From: Aquiflexum sp. TKW24L
Lineage (GTDB): Bacteria > Bacteroidota > Bacteroidia > Cytophagales > Cyclobacteriaceae
DNA length: 50,071 nucleotides
Direction of reading: 5' to 3'
Assembly: GCF_023502205.1 (NCBI RefSeq)
Contig: NZ_JAMFLG010000032.1
Location: forward strand, 1-50,071
This document shows positions 7,530 through 16,815 of this stretch, one piece after another; the stretch's first letter is position 1; every line of letters begins with the position of its first letter. Below the pieces are notes generated by a model. The model did no database searches and was not told the DNA's origin. It was given only the letters and a program-made list of their open reading frames with translations. The position numbers were made by a program, and so were the translations under genes.

Positions 7530-10154
7530 TTATAATGGATTTTTCTCAAATTCAAACTCAAGAACAATAAGCCCCATAGCAGGAACTGAAATTTCCCATT
7601 CAGCTTTTATTTCTTTCTTCTCAATTTCAGACCCATTGTAATCAAGGACTTTCGTGCTCAAAAGTTTTCCTGATTGGAAAGGAGTAAAATCAATCTTCAG
7701 ATCCCCGCTCTGGCTTTCATTTTCTTGATTGAGTAGTGTAACCCAGATTTTATCCCCTTTTTCGCTGGAAGCAATCACATATTCGATGGAGGGATTGGAA
7801 ACAGACACAGCATCAGGCACTATTTTTTGGAATGCTTTTTCTCCAAAGATTTTTCCTGCCTCAAAACCATAGCTCTGATGAGGTCCAACCTTGGGAGTAA
7901 TGAATCCTCTTGGGAATGTTATCTTTCCATTTGATCTCAACTCGATTTCTGAGAAAAGATAATCGGTAATCCAACCAACCTGCCACCATGCATGGTGGGG
8001 GAAAGGCCCTGCACCTGAATTCATCCCTTTCCAATAATAGGAGGCTACGCTTGTTTTTTCATCCACAAAAGCATGTCTGCCAATTGCGGCCGACCGGGCC
8101 ATGTCAGCAAATATGCGTTCGCCGGTAAGCTGGTGCATCCGGATAAACATTCCGGCATGACTTGCCAAAAGAATCGGCCCATGGAAGTTAGCGGAACCCA
8201 ATGTACCTCCATGCTCAAAACTCAAACCGGCTTGGGCTATTTCCCAATCTTGAATTTGCTTTCCATTTACAGTTTTGATTTCTCTGCTTGGAATAGGATG
8301 GGTATAAATATAAGTGGTGTAAATTTTTGCAGCCTGAATAGCCGCAGCCTGATACTTTTCATCTCCTGTCATGTCAAAAAGATCCAAAAAAGCTTGTGCA
8401 GTCTGTCCTGTCGCAAAATCAGGCGCATACCTCATGTCTCCGCAAACTCCCAAAAAACTACCGTTTTTGACTCCGTTTTCAAGATACCAATCCGCACCTC
8501 TAATGGCTGCCTCCAAATATTTTTGATCTTTTAAAATCCGATGAGCCACCAATAATCCATAAAAAGTTGGCCTAAAATCCTGCAATTCTAAGAATATTTC
8601 CTCTTCTTCCCTGCTGTAAGCTACCGCCCAACTTCCATCTTCTTTTTGCCAGTCTAGCAATAAGTCTGCTCCCAAGGTGAGTCTTTTTTTCAATTCCTCA
8701 TTCTCAGGTTCGAAGAGAAGAATATTACCGATATCCAGCATGATGTAATAAGTCAAGGCAATCGGTTCTACCATTTTGCCCCATTCTTCCACAAAAATTT
8801 TAGGCTTCGAAAGAAAATATTGGCCAATGGCAGCACCCTGAAAAAATCCTCCGGAAGTTTGTTGCTGAGCCAGTTTGAAATTAAGCGCATATGGCAAAAC
8901 CTTTCCCTTCAAATAGGAACTGCCAGTGGCATTTGCCAACATCCACATTGCCCCATAATCTGCGTTTTTCATGGCATCTTTATCCGAACCGACTACGCCA
9001 CCGAGATAGGCTTGGGCACCGATTTTTACACCTTCGTAATCTTCCACTCTCCAAAGGGAGGTTTCTGGATCCGTAAGGTAACCGTACATCTCGTTTACCC
9101 TGCTGCTTAAAGACTGCCTGTTTTTTCTCAGATTTAATCCTTTTTCAAATTCAAAAACATTATAGACTGCATGATTTAAGGTCTCAAACCAATCGCGATC
9201 CGATAAACTGAATCTAAAACCAAAATTCAAGGATTCTCCTGTTTTCTTCTCCGACCCAAATTCCCCCAAAACAGGATAATAGATCGACGGAGTAAGTTTA
9301 GCTTGGCGGTTCATATGAGACAATCCCACATTACAGTCATTGTGACTCATTTGATCCTTTTTCCATGGATCCCTTCCTAACTCAGGATTTGAGATTAGTG
9401 CCAAAGTAAATCCTTGCTTTGAGCTGATGATAGGGCTTAAGGTAGTGGCGGTTTTTTCGCTGAAAACAATAGGGGAGGAGGGTACCCCATTTCCATATCC
9501 GTATCCCAACACTAGGTTACTTTCCAGTTTATTTCCATGAAAATATCCGGGAACCGCGGCCCACTCTAGATCGGCTTCGGGAATAATAAGGAGAATTGGA
9601 CTGCTTAGGGAATAGAAACCGTCTTGTGAAACTTCAAGATTCTCCTCGATGAGTATATCTTGAGGAAACTTAGGGTCAAGGCTCCATGTAATCATTACGG
9701 TACCCCAATCTGTTTTTTTCTTAAACTGGATTTTATTCTCTCCAATGGGTTGAGCTTCGTCGGGAAAAAATTCAATTGTTTTTCCTGCTGTATTGAGGGC
9801 AACTGAATTGACTTGTTCCTTCCAATGTTCCGTTTGGTACTTATAAATTTCCTCTGGGAATTTCTGTCCGGTCGTGGTCTGGTAAGGCTGCTCTGATTTT
9901 TCTTCCGGTTTAGTTTCCGACCTGATCAAGGTGTATTCTCCCGAAGGATTGGGTAGGGTTTGCCATTTCCCTTCAACCTTGATAGCAACCTCACTGATTT
10001 TATAACCCCAGTCTTTGAGTTCCCAGGCAATTTTTAGGTGGTCATTCTCCAAAATGAAATCTGGTTCATTTTGTAAAATGGAACAAGAAAAAAGAAGGCT
10101 GAGCAACAGGCAATTAATTAAATGTTTCATGGCTTTTGGGTTGAAAGGGTGCAT
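7530..10154 (-). CDS. Large lipoprotein, predicted (alpha/alpha)-toroid polysaccharide-active enzyme
   Basis: The frame gives 874 residues, but the ATG at 10128-10130 (residue 9) gives the better lipoprotein signal: KHLINCLLLSLLFSCS, with the lipobox Cys about 16 residues in. After a beta-sandwich N-terminal half (to ~residue 340) come tandem helix pairs with repeated A-A-x-x-A-A-x-W/Y patterns, as in six-hairpin toroids of lyases and unsaturated glucuronyl hydrolases, then a beta-rich C-terminal domain beginning near G-K-I-T-F-P (residue ~743). That C-terminal part aligns with the next upstream gene, so the two are divergent tandem paralogues. I cannot name the family; rhamnose-glucuronate lyase (PL27) or a GH154-like glucuronidase are possibilities given the galactan-like context, but this is speculation. 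It is probably anchored in the outer membrane or periplasm. Confidence 0.7.
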   Translation of the reverse strand: MHPFNPKAMKHLINCLLLSLLFSCSILQNEPDFILENDHLKIAWELKDWGYKISEVAIKVEGKWQTLPNPSGEYTLIRSETKPEEKSEQPYQTTTGQKFPEEIYKYQTEHWKEQVNSVALNTAGKTIEFFPDEAQPIGENKIQFKKKTDWGTVMITWSLDPKFPQDILIEENLEVSQDGFYSLSSPILLIIPEADLEWAAVPGYFHGNKLESNLVLGYGYGNGVPSSPIVFSEKTATTLSPIISSKQGFTLALISNPELGRDPWKKDQMSHNDCNVGLSHMNRQAKLTPSIYYPVLGEFGSEKKTGESLNFGFRFSLSDRDWFETLNHAVYNVFEFEKGLNLRKNRQSLSSRVNEMYGYLTDPETSLWRVEDYEGVKIGAQAYLGGVVGSDKDAMKNADYGAMWMLANATGSSYLKGKVLPYALNFKLAQQQTSGGFFQGAAIGQYFLSKPKIFVEEWGKMVEPIALTYYIMLDIGNILLFEPENEELKKRLTLGADLLLDWQKEDGSWAVAYSREEEEIFLELQDFRPTFYGLLVAHRILKDQKYLEAAIRGADWYLENGVKNGSFLGVCGDMRYAPDFATGQTAQAFLDLFDMTGDEKYQAAAIQAAKIYTTYIYTHPIPSREIKTVNGKQIQDWEIAQAGLSFEHGGTLGSANFHGPILLASHAGMFIRMHQLTGERIFADMARSAAIGRHAFVDEKTSVASYYWKGMNSGAGPFPHHAWWQVGWITDYLFSEIELRSNGKITFPRGFITPKVGPHQSYGFEAGKIFGEKAFQKIVPDAVSVSNPSIEYVIASSEKGDKIWVTLLNQENESQSGDLKIDFTPFQSGKLLSTKVLDYNGSEIEKKEIKAEWEISVPAMGLIVLEFEFEKNPL

Positions 10155-10173
10155 GCTTTAAGTGATGGCTTTC

Positions 10174-12999
10174 TTAAAACTTATATTTTTCACTAATCTC
10201 CACCTTACCCTGAATGTTTGAAGCGGAAAACCAAAAGGAACTTCCTTCTTTCATTTCCTTGATGGGAATGGTAAATTCAAAAGGGTAATTTTCATCAATT
10301 CTGCTTTCGATATTACCTTTCTCATCTTCATAAAACAGAGTAACGCTTGAAAAATCGGAGTCGTCTTCCTGCAGATAAAAATAAGCCCGTCGGTCGTATT
10401 CCCCTAAATCGATTATCATGGCGCGGGTATTTCCAAAATCAAATTCATAAAGGCTATTTTTGGCAGATGGGCCTCTTGACAATATTTTTTGTTGAAATGC
10501 TACTTTTGGTGAAAGACCTTCTACTTTAATTGCTGCTATACCATTGCCGGGCACTTCTACCTCATAGGAAAATGCACCTGTTATCGAGGTTTTTCCGTCA
10601 CCCCAATTTTCTATATTTCCAATAGAACCGGTGGTCCATTCAGGATTTACCATAACAGTGGATTTGACAGGGTCTTTTGACTGATTGGTAAAGGCCAAAT
10701 ATATTCCTGATTCATTGTATCCAGCTATGTAGTTCAATTGAGGGTGTGAAACTGTCAATAATTTTTTGGGCATCCACAGCTGGATCCCTTCATCTTCGTA
10801 GAATTTTCCGAGTTGACTGCCATAAAATTTATTTTGCAAATAGGCATATCCCTCTATGTATTCAGAAGGAAAATTGATTTTTCCCTCAGACCTAACAAAA
10901 GCATCAGTGATCAAATAATCCAGCAACATACTTGCCATAGGCAGAATATGGTTATAATGGAGGGAATTTATGCTTAAAGCTTTATGCTCACGAAGTGGAT
11001 AATCTGCCTTCTCATAGGCTGTTGTACGTGCTGTGTTGATATGGTAACCAGGAAAGTTTTGATAGCGTCCAATAATGGCTGACTTTGCTACTTCCTTTAA
11101 AAATATATCATTCGTGTAATAACCCAAACGCAACATCCATGGGGCATAATTGGCCATAAAAATGGCACGGTGACCTTGACTGGTTCCTGAAGATTCAGGG
11201 GTCAGTCCGATTTCGGAAAGTCTCCATGCTTCGACTTTTTCTTCCGGAAAATACATCTGCTCATGACCTTTTGATTTTAGATACCAATAAAGAGGTGCTT
11301 TTCCATCCTTATTGACCAAAATATTGGTATCCGGAATTGAGGGAGACATCCAAGTAAACATAGTATATCTACGAGCTCCATCTTGTGCTGCCTTTAGGTA
11401 CTTTTTGTTTAGAGTTATTTCATATAGTTCTGTCAACTCCACCCATTTAGGGGTGAAAGCATTCCAAAAAAATAATCCAGGAGCATCAGTATCCTTAAAA
11501 TCAGTTTGTTTGGTTTCGACCCTTATTTGAAGGTATTCATTTGCTCCAGAAATTGCCAAGTCAAGGAATTTCTTATCCTTGGTGGCCTTATAAATGTGCA
11601 TGGCATTGACCCAAGAATTTCCATCTTCAACTACATCCAAGTTCCGGATACGACTCCGTCCAAACTCCTTTTTTGCCAACTCCACAAAAAAATTATTGGA
11701 TGGGCCGAGTATATTATACAGTGAAGTGAGTTCGGAAACAGGAGCTATTGGGCCGGCCATACTTCTTGAAGGGTGCTGTATTTTTTGTTCGGGGTCCAGA
11801 GAAAAAAGAAATTTCTCTCTGGACAACATGTACTCCAAGGTAGGATAAGCTCTTTGTTCAAACATTACCGAATCATCCATCACAATAGCCAAATCCAAAG
11901 GATTTAAACTTGAGACATTTTTTACGGCACCCGGAACATCGGTGGAATAGGCAAAACCCTTTAATGAATCTACAAACCAAGCATAATCAGACAGGGAATA
12001 GTCCACCATATTTTCAAATGTTTGGTTAAGCGAAATAGATTCATTTTTTCTATAATCTTTAAACCCAAAGTCATTTCTTGCAATATTTTCAAAAGCTTCA
12101 TGGATTTCCCCGGGTTCAATTACAAGGAAGGATTTAAATTGAAAAGAATCTCCAACCTTCATCTGGGATCCCTCTCCTCCTGGCACCGGGGCAAATAATT
12201 GGGGCTGGGCTTTTCCCTCCTCATTTCTAACCATAACCCCAAACCGACTATTTGTTGGTAACGGAAGAGGATCAAAAGGGAATTCTTCAGATGCAGCCAT
12301 TACCCCAAGGGAATGGGTTCCATCATGGACCAATGCGGTAGGAATCGGACAGCGAAAAGCCAACGTCATTACAGGGCTTTCCGGAAATCTTTTTTCCTGC
12401 CAAATCAGCGGCTGCCATATTTCCTTCACGTGGGAAAGCATAAATTCAGGAGCACCGGTATAACCCACCGAAAAGAAACCGTCTTTTTTTGGTGTGATCC
12501 GAAACTTGATAGATGGATGTCTGCCTTCCAAATCAGAGACTTCAGCTGAAAAATTAAAAAATTCATGATCATCAAAAATCATCTGAATCGTGCCTTCCTT
12601 CATTTCCAAAGATGCGGCATTGATAGGAAATACAGTACCTGCATTGAATGGATTGGAGCTTCTTTTGGCTGCCTCTCCTTCCAAGATAGTATCATCAAAA
12701 CCATCTCCTATTGAGCTATCACTTCTTTTTACCTTTCCAAGATCTGCACTTTTTCCCTCATAAGCCGTCCAGGTTATGATGTTATAAGGAACCCCCTCTA
12801 TTCCGGCCGGCCTCATGGCCATATCCGGATTCTCTTCACTGTAAATGATTGAAAAAGAAGGCTGAAACTGATAGGGAATTTCGTCCCTGAGGATGATTAT
12901 CTGGTTATTTTCAAAATAAACTTTGTTATCCCTCCCGGAAGTACAGCTTAAAATTGATATTATTATAAAGGCAATCGAGACTTTTGAAATACTATTCAT
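10174..12999 (-). CDS. Large lipoprotein, divergent paralogue of the 7530-10154 protein
   Basis: A 941-residue protein with a lipoprotein signal (hydrophobic residues 7-17, Cys19 in I-L-S-C-T). The N-terminal ~350 residues are beta-rich; residues ~400-700 are helical repeats with a toroid-like pattern; a beta C-terminal domain follows. The segment L-L-D-Y-L-I-T-D-A-F-V-R-S-E-G-K-I-N-F-P (near 708) matches I-T-D-Y-L-F-S-E-I-E-L-R-S-N-G-K-I-T-F-P of the downstream gene, and both continue with S-x-P-x-x-x-Y-I/V-A. Length and domain order are the same, so they share a fold. The gene lies 19 bases upstream of its paralogue. No catalytic residue can be assigned from sequence alone. Likely role is cleavage or debranching of the imported glycan. 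Confidence 0.7.
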   Translation of the reverse strand: MNSISKVSIAFIIISILSCTSGRDNKVYFENNQIIILRDEIPYQFQPSFSIIYSEENPDMAMRPAGIEGVPYNIITWTAYEGKSADLGKVKRSDSSIGDGFDDTILEGEAAKRSSNPFNAGTVFPINAASLEMKEGTIQMIFDDHEFFNFSAEVSDLEGRHPSIKFRITPKKDGFFSVGYTGAPEFMLSHVKEIWQPLIWQEKRFPESPVMTLAFRCPIPTALVHDGTHSLGVMAASEEFPFDPLPLPTNSRFGVMVRNEEGKAQPQLFAPVPGGEGSQMKVGDSFQFKSFLVIEPGEIHEAFENIARNDFGFKDYRKNESISLNQTFENMVDYSLSDYAWFVDSLKGFAYSTDVPGAVKNVSSLNPLDLAIVMDDSVMFEQRAYPTLEYMLSREKFLFSLDPEQKIQHPSRSMAGPIAPVSELTSLYNILGPSNNFFVELAKKEFGRSRIRNLDVVEDGNSWVNAMHIYKATKDKKFLDLAISGANEYLQIRVETKQTDFKDTDAPGLFFWNAFTPKWVELTELYEITLNKKYLKAAQDGARRYTMFTWMSPSIPDTNILVNKDGKAPLYWYLKSKGHEQMYFPEEKVEAWRLSEIGLTPESSGTSQGHRAIFMANYAPWMLRLGYYTNDIFLKEVAKSAIIGRYQNFPGYHINTARTTAYEKADYPLREHKALSINSLHYNHILPMASMLLDYLITDAFVRSEGKINFPSEYIEGYAYLQNKFYGSQLGKFYEDEGIQLWMPKKLLTVSHPQLNYIAGYNESGIYLAFTNQSKDPVKSTVMVNPEWTTGSIGNIENWGDGKTSITGAFSYEVEVPGNGIAAIKVEGLSPKVAFQQKILSRGPSAKNSLYEFDFGNTRAMIIDLGEYDRRAYFYLQEDDSDFSSVTLFYEDEKGNIESRIDENYPFEFTIPIKEMKEGSSFWFSASNIQGKVEISEKYKF

Positions 13000-13133
13000 T
13001 GTTGAAAGGGCCGTTTGAGAGTTTATTAAATTTTCACATGCAACCTGACACTGAAGCTTTACCTGCAGACTTGTTGTTTTTATTGTTGATTTTTATAATC
13101 AAACTTTACTTTAAATATCTCATTTAGAGTTTG

Positions 13134-14252
13134 TCAATATCTAACATAGGCCGGATCAAAAAACAAGGGAATGTCTCTTGCCTGACGGCCTTCGATAAGA
13201 TTTTCTGTATTATTTTCAAAAACGCTCAACTCCCAGCTATCCCGCCAGGTAATTAAAAATTTATCATCTTCAATAGTCACCGGAAGCCATACATGCCTGC
13301 TATCATTTGGATTTTCAGGTTTATTGATGTCAAAAACTGCTATATAGGCATCTTTCCTCCCCACAACAGGAAGTATAAAAGTAGATTGACCGCCATACGT
13401 TTTTTCTTTCCCAAACCCATTTTCGGGATTCACTCCCCGGCATGGATTGCCTTGGGATATCCAGGGTCCTGTCAGTGATTTACTTGTAAAGTATCTCGCA
13501 GGATTAGGATCCCAACCAGTTGACCCTGATCCTAATAAATGATAGATTCCATTTCGTTTAACAATGGCAGGTGCCTCTGTCTTTTCTGTAATACCTTCGC
13601 AAACCACATATTCTCCTTCGGGCAAATAGTAATCATCGCTCATTTTGCCCACCACAAAAGCTTTATCCGGCTTTCTGACAGTAAGATGATAAAGGTCTCC
13701 GTTCTCCTCCTGAAACATAGCGAAATCCCCGGAGCCATTCAGAGAGCCGGCACCCAGAAATTTGTGACTGTAAGCGAAGGGCCCCGAAGGGCTATCGGAT
13801 AAAGCAACGCCTACATAGCCTGTAGTAACCCCTTCCCCCTTCAAATAAAGTTTAAAAAAGGCTACAAACTTTCTTGTTTTGGCATTATAAACCACTTTGG
13901 GACGGTCAAAATTGCACTCGTATGCCAAGTCGTGACTATCATCGTCGTAAACAAGAGATAGAACCAATCCCTTATCAGACCAGTTGATCAAGTCATTTGA
14001 AGCATAACAATGAATGCCGCCATCTGCAAATGTTTTCTCAGAAAGTCCTTCGATTTTATGTGTTCCATACCAATAATAAACACCTTTGTAGTAGAGAACT
14101 CCACCGCCATGAGCATTGATCGGAACACCGTTGGTGTCTGACCAGATTTGAGCAGGTCGAAAATCGGTCTGTTTTATATATTGTATCTGTGCCTGATTTA
14201 TACCGGGACAACTTATTAAAATGGCACAAATTAAAATAGAGAGTATTTTCAT
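13134..14252 (-). CDS. Exported GH43-like five-bladed propeller, exo-beta-1,3-galactanase type
   Basis: A 372-residue protein with a signal peptide; cleavage before Gln22 (I-N-Q-A/Q) is most likely, although Cys15 leaves lipoprotein processing possible. N-A-H-G-G-G-V-L-Y-Y-K-G-x-Y-Y-W-Y-G (46-63) is typical of the GH43 branch containing exo-beta-1,3-galactanases (subfamily 24 and relatives), which lacks the usual N-terminal Asp base. Candidate active-site residues are Asp116 in F-D-R-P-K (a Glu in the characterised galactanase), Glu226 in T-E-A-P and Gln289 in Y-G-G-Q-S-T, the last matching the Gln reported as unusual base in a fungal GH43 galactanase. It would release galactose from beta-1,3-galactan, agreeing with galK and mutarotase. 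The subfamily is not certain. A degraded gene end lies just upstream. Confidence 0.78.
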   Translation of the reverse strand: MKILSILICAILISCPGINQAQIQYIKQTDFRPAQIWSDTNGVPINAHGGGVLYYKGVYYWYGTHKIEGLSEKTFADGGIHCYASNDLINWSDKGLVLSLVYDDDSHDLAYECNFDRPKVVYNAKTRKFVAFFKLYLKGEGVTTGYVGVALSDSPSGPFAYSHKFLGAGSLNGSGDFAMFQEENGDLYHLTVRKPDKAFVVGKMSDDYYLPEGEYVVCEGITEKTEAPAIVKRNGIYHLLGSGSTGWDPNPARYFTSKSLTGPWISQGNPCRGVNPENGFGKEKTYGGQSTFILPVVGRKDAYIAVFDINKPENPNDSRHVWLPVTIEDDKFLITWRDSWELSVFENNTENLIEGRQARDIPLFFDPAYVRY

Positions 14253-14313
14253 AGGTTTAAAACCATGTTGTTTTTTTAATCCATTTCAGCAGTATCTGTA
14301 CGTTATATCAATG

Positions 14314-14503
14314 CTACAGCGTTTCGTTGACGGCACAAAGTAAGGCGACTAGTTTGCCATTTTCGAAGAAGAGTTGCGGCCTTTCAAGTGCTTGCAGCTT
14401 TTTGATTGAACCTTCAGCCATTTTTATATTCAAATCCGAGACCAATGGATTTTTGGCCATTTCTTTGGCAATAGCGTAAATCTTTCCATATTTTTCTTTT
14501 ATC
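14314..14503 (-). pseudogene. C-terminal remnant of a secreted hydrolase-type gene
   Basis: Reading the minus strand from just after the stop of the FAD oxidoreductase gives about 60 codons with no start codon near the beginning, ending at a TAG (14314-14316). The peptide contains Y-A-I-A-K-E-M-A-K-N-P-L and L-E-R-P-Q-L-F-F-E-N-G-K-L-V-A-L-L-C-A-V-N-E, the kind of C-terminal ending (R-P-Q-L-L-F-x-N-G-x-P) seen in propeller-type glycoside hydrolases related to GH43 and GH117. A stop codon precedes it in frame, directly after the neighbour's stop. It is best read as the leftover of a deleted gene. Family assignment rests on pattern memory only. Confidence 0.6.
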
Positions 14504-14505
14504 TA

Positions 14506-16812
14506 TCATTCCATATTTTGTTTACTAGAAAAACTATAACAGCTTATCCCAAAAACACTCAGGGGAACAGATTCCACTCTTTTTTCAAATTCGAAAGTCA
14601 GTTTCTGCGTACTGATTGGAGATGGGAACTGGACTTTTTGGATGGTCTGATGATTTTCCTTCTTTTGATAAATCACCCTACCTGAATCATCTTTAATCAT
14701 AAACGACTTGGCACAAAAAGGAATTTCACTTTCTGGATGCCCCATCAGTGTAGATTCCATAGGATGGTCAAAGTCTGTATCAAAATAGAATTGAATAGTA
14801 GATATTTCTTGCTCCTGTGACCATTCCAAAGTCAAGGAAGGATTGCTATCCTCCAAAGAAGCCACCCATGCATTTGGTTGCATCGTAGGTCTGAAAATTC
14901 CGTTTTTCAGATTTTCTTTTGAAAAAGGACTCAGGCTTTGGCCTAATTCAAAGGCTAGGTTATGCCCTTTTGGTCTTCGCTCTGGAACCCAAAATTCAAA
15001 AGAATCGATGCCGATTCCAGCCGGCGGTTCCTGCCTACTGCTTGTCGCCACAGATTTATTAAATTTGTTGAAGACAGACAGCAACCCTGTGATCCGGGTA
15101 TTGGAGCATTTCAACATCAGGTTGTGATTGGCTTCAAAAATGACAAAAGCATACTGAGGAGTCGGAATGGAAGGCTGAAAAGAAAAAGAATAGAAATGCT
15201 CTCCGGGCTCAACATCGATTTCTAAATGTTCCAGAATAACCTCCGGTGTATAATTTTCTGTTTTATCGCTAACTCCCAGCTCAATTTTTAGCTTCGATTT
15301 GGCATCAGATTTTACCTGAATTTTCAATTCCGGAACAACTCCAGAATGGATAGGTATCATCTGAGCGATAGAATACTCCATTGGATACCAAGGTCCATCA
15401 AAGGGAAGCCCTTTGAATTCCAACTCGGAAGAGCTCACTATTTTAGCCTCTTTGACCAAATCTAACTCATCTTCCAGTCGGAAATGAGGGATATATTGAC
15501 CTGATTTAATGAGGTTTTGTTGTAACAACTCTATCCACTTTCCTTCTTTCAGATCAGCAGGAAGAAGTTTGTTCTGAATACAGATGGAAGCTGCAAGTCC
15601 CACAGCTTGGGTGTTATGTGCACAAGTGGACATCACCCTTGATGAGCCAAAAGCAACGTGCGTGGCGCTGATTAGCCTTCCCCCCAAAAAAAGATTTTTG
15701 ATGTTCTTGCTGTACATTGTTCTGAAAGGGATTTGGTAAACCCCCTTGCTGTGCCATTGCGTGCAGCCATCTTTATCTCCAAAAACTCCCTCGGCCGGAT
15801 GAAGGTCTAAGGCCCAACCTCCAAAAGATACTGCGTCTACATGAGGTCTTTGCTCAACCACATCCTTTTGGGTCAGCATATAATCCCCTTCAAATCGACG
15901 GCTTTCGCGCTTGCCCGGAATCGTCCCTACCCATTCTAAGGTAAGATTTTCTGACTCAGGATGCTCTCCGGAATTTTTGATATGGTTCCAAATACCATAG
16001 ATGACCCGCCACAATTCCCATTTGATTTCTTCACTGTCATGGATGGTATCTTTCCGCCCGCCATATTCCACCCACCAAAGGCGACATCCATGTTCTTTGA
16101 GGTTAAAACTTTTAAACCTTGGTAATTTGGCGATTTCAGTATTGGCATAAGAGGGGGGAATAAACCTGACTGGTTTGCCTGTATCTTTACTGTAGAAATA
16201 CAAGGAATGGCCCAATAACTCCCCATAAGCCTGATCGGGGGCAAATCCTTCATCAAATTCTTCCTTGGATTCGGCACCAATTCTATAAGCAGCTCCTGCG
16301 AGGAATCCTAAAATCCCGTCTCCAGAAGCATCAACGAAAAGAGGTGCTTTGAGTAAATATTCTGTTGAATTTTGACTGCAAAAAGCCAAAACAGAGTCAA
16401 TCTGATCATCTCCTTTTTTGTTTAGATCGTAAGCAGCAGTATTGAGTAATAATCGGATATTGGTTTCTAAGCTTACTTTTTCGATCAATATTGTGTCCAA
16501 AATCAAAGGATTTCCCTCCGGATTTCTGTACAGGTTTTCCACTAGAATTTCATCTACAACGCCACCTTCTCTTGCCCAACGATTGTTGTTACCCATGTGG
16601 GAAGTTGCCCCCAAAATCCAAAGTCTGACTTCCGAAGATCCATTTCCTCCTAGGACAGGTCGGTCTTGGACCAATGTCACTTTAACCCCATGCCTTGCAG
16701 CAGTGATCGCACAGCATGTTCCTGCAAGACCTCCACCCACAATTATCAAATCTGAAGTTATATTCTCCGTTTTTAGCTTTCTTTTTCCGCTTACGAATTC
16801 CTCCTTTTTCAT
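14506..16812 (-). CDS. Cytosolic FAD-dependent oxidoreductase (FAD_oxidored family)
   Basis: A 768-residue protein without signal peptide. The Rossmann dinucleotide motif D-L-I-I-V-G-G-G-L-A-G (21-31) and a second family motif G-G-N-G-S-S-E-V-R (55-63) place it in the FAD_oxidored group (Pfam PF12831). Around residues 395-430, G-G-R-L-I-S-A-T-H-V-A-F-G-S-S-R-V-M-S-T-C closes the FAD domain. The remaining ~300 residues are beta-rich and may hold one or two sandwich domains, the last resembling a discoidin fold, which is odd for a cytosolic protein. It is homologous to the exported protein at 18553-20403 but carries the long C-terminal extension. Only three bases separate it from the symporter, so the pair is co-translated. 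Substrate is unknown; oxidation of an imported sugar is the natural guess. Confidence 0.85.
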   Translation of the reverse strand: MKKEEFVSGKRKLKTENITSDLIIVGGGLAGTCCAITAARHGVKVTLVQDRPVLGGNGSSEVRLWILGATSHMGNNNRWAREGGVVDEILVENLYRNPEGNPLILDTILIEKVSLETNIRLLLNTAAYDLNKKGDDQIDSVLAFCSQNSTEYLLKAPLFVDASGDGILGFLAGAAYRIGAESKEEFDEGFAPDQAYGELLGHSLYFYSKDTGKPVRFIPPSYANTEIAKLPRFKSFNLKEHGCRLWWVEYGGRKDTIHDSEEIKWELWRVIYGIWNHIKNSGEHPESENLTLEWVGTIPGKRESRRFEGDYMLTQKDVVEQRPHVDAVSFGGWALDLHPAEGVFGDKDGCTQWHSKGVYQIPFRTMYSKNIKNLFLGGRLISATHVAFGSSRVMSTCAHNTQAVGLAASICIQNKLLPADLKEGKWIELLQQNLIKSGQYIPHFRLEDELDLVKEAKIVSSSELEFKGLPFDGPWYPMEYSIAQMIPIHSGVVPELKIQVKSDAKSKLKIELGVSDKTENYTPEVILEHLEIDVEPGEHFYSFSFQPSIPTPQYAFVIFEANHNLMLKCSNTRITGLLSVFNKFNKSVATSSRQEPPAGIGIDSFEFWVPERRPKGHNLAFELGQSLSPFSKENLKNGIFRPTMQPNAWVASLEDSNPSLTLEWSQEQEISTIQFYFDTDFDHPMESTLMGHPESEIPFCAKSFMIKDDSGRVIYQKKENHQTIQKVQFPSPISTQKLTFEFEKRVESVPLSVFGISCYSFSSKQNME

Positions 16813-16815
16813 AAA

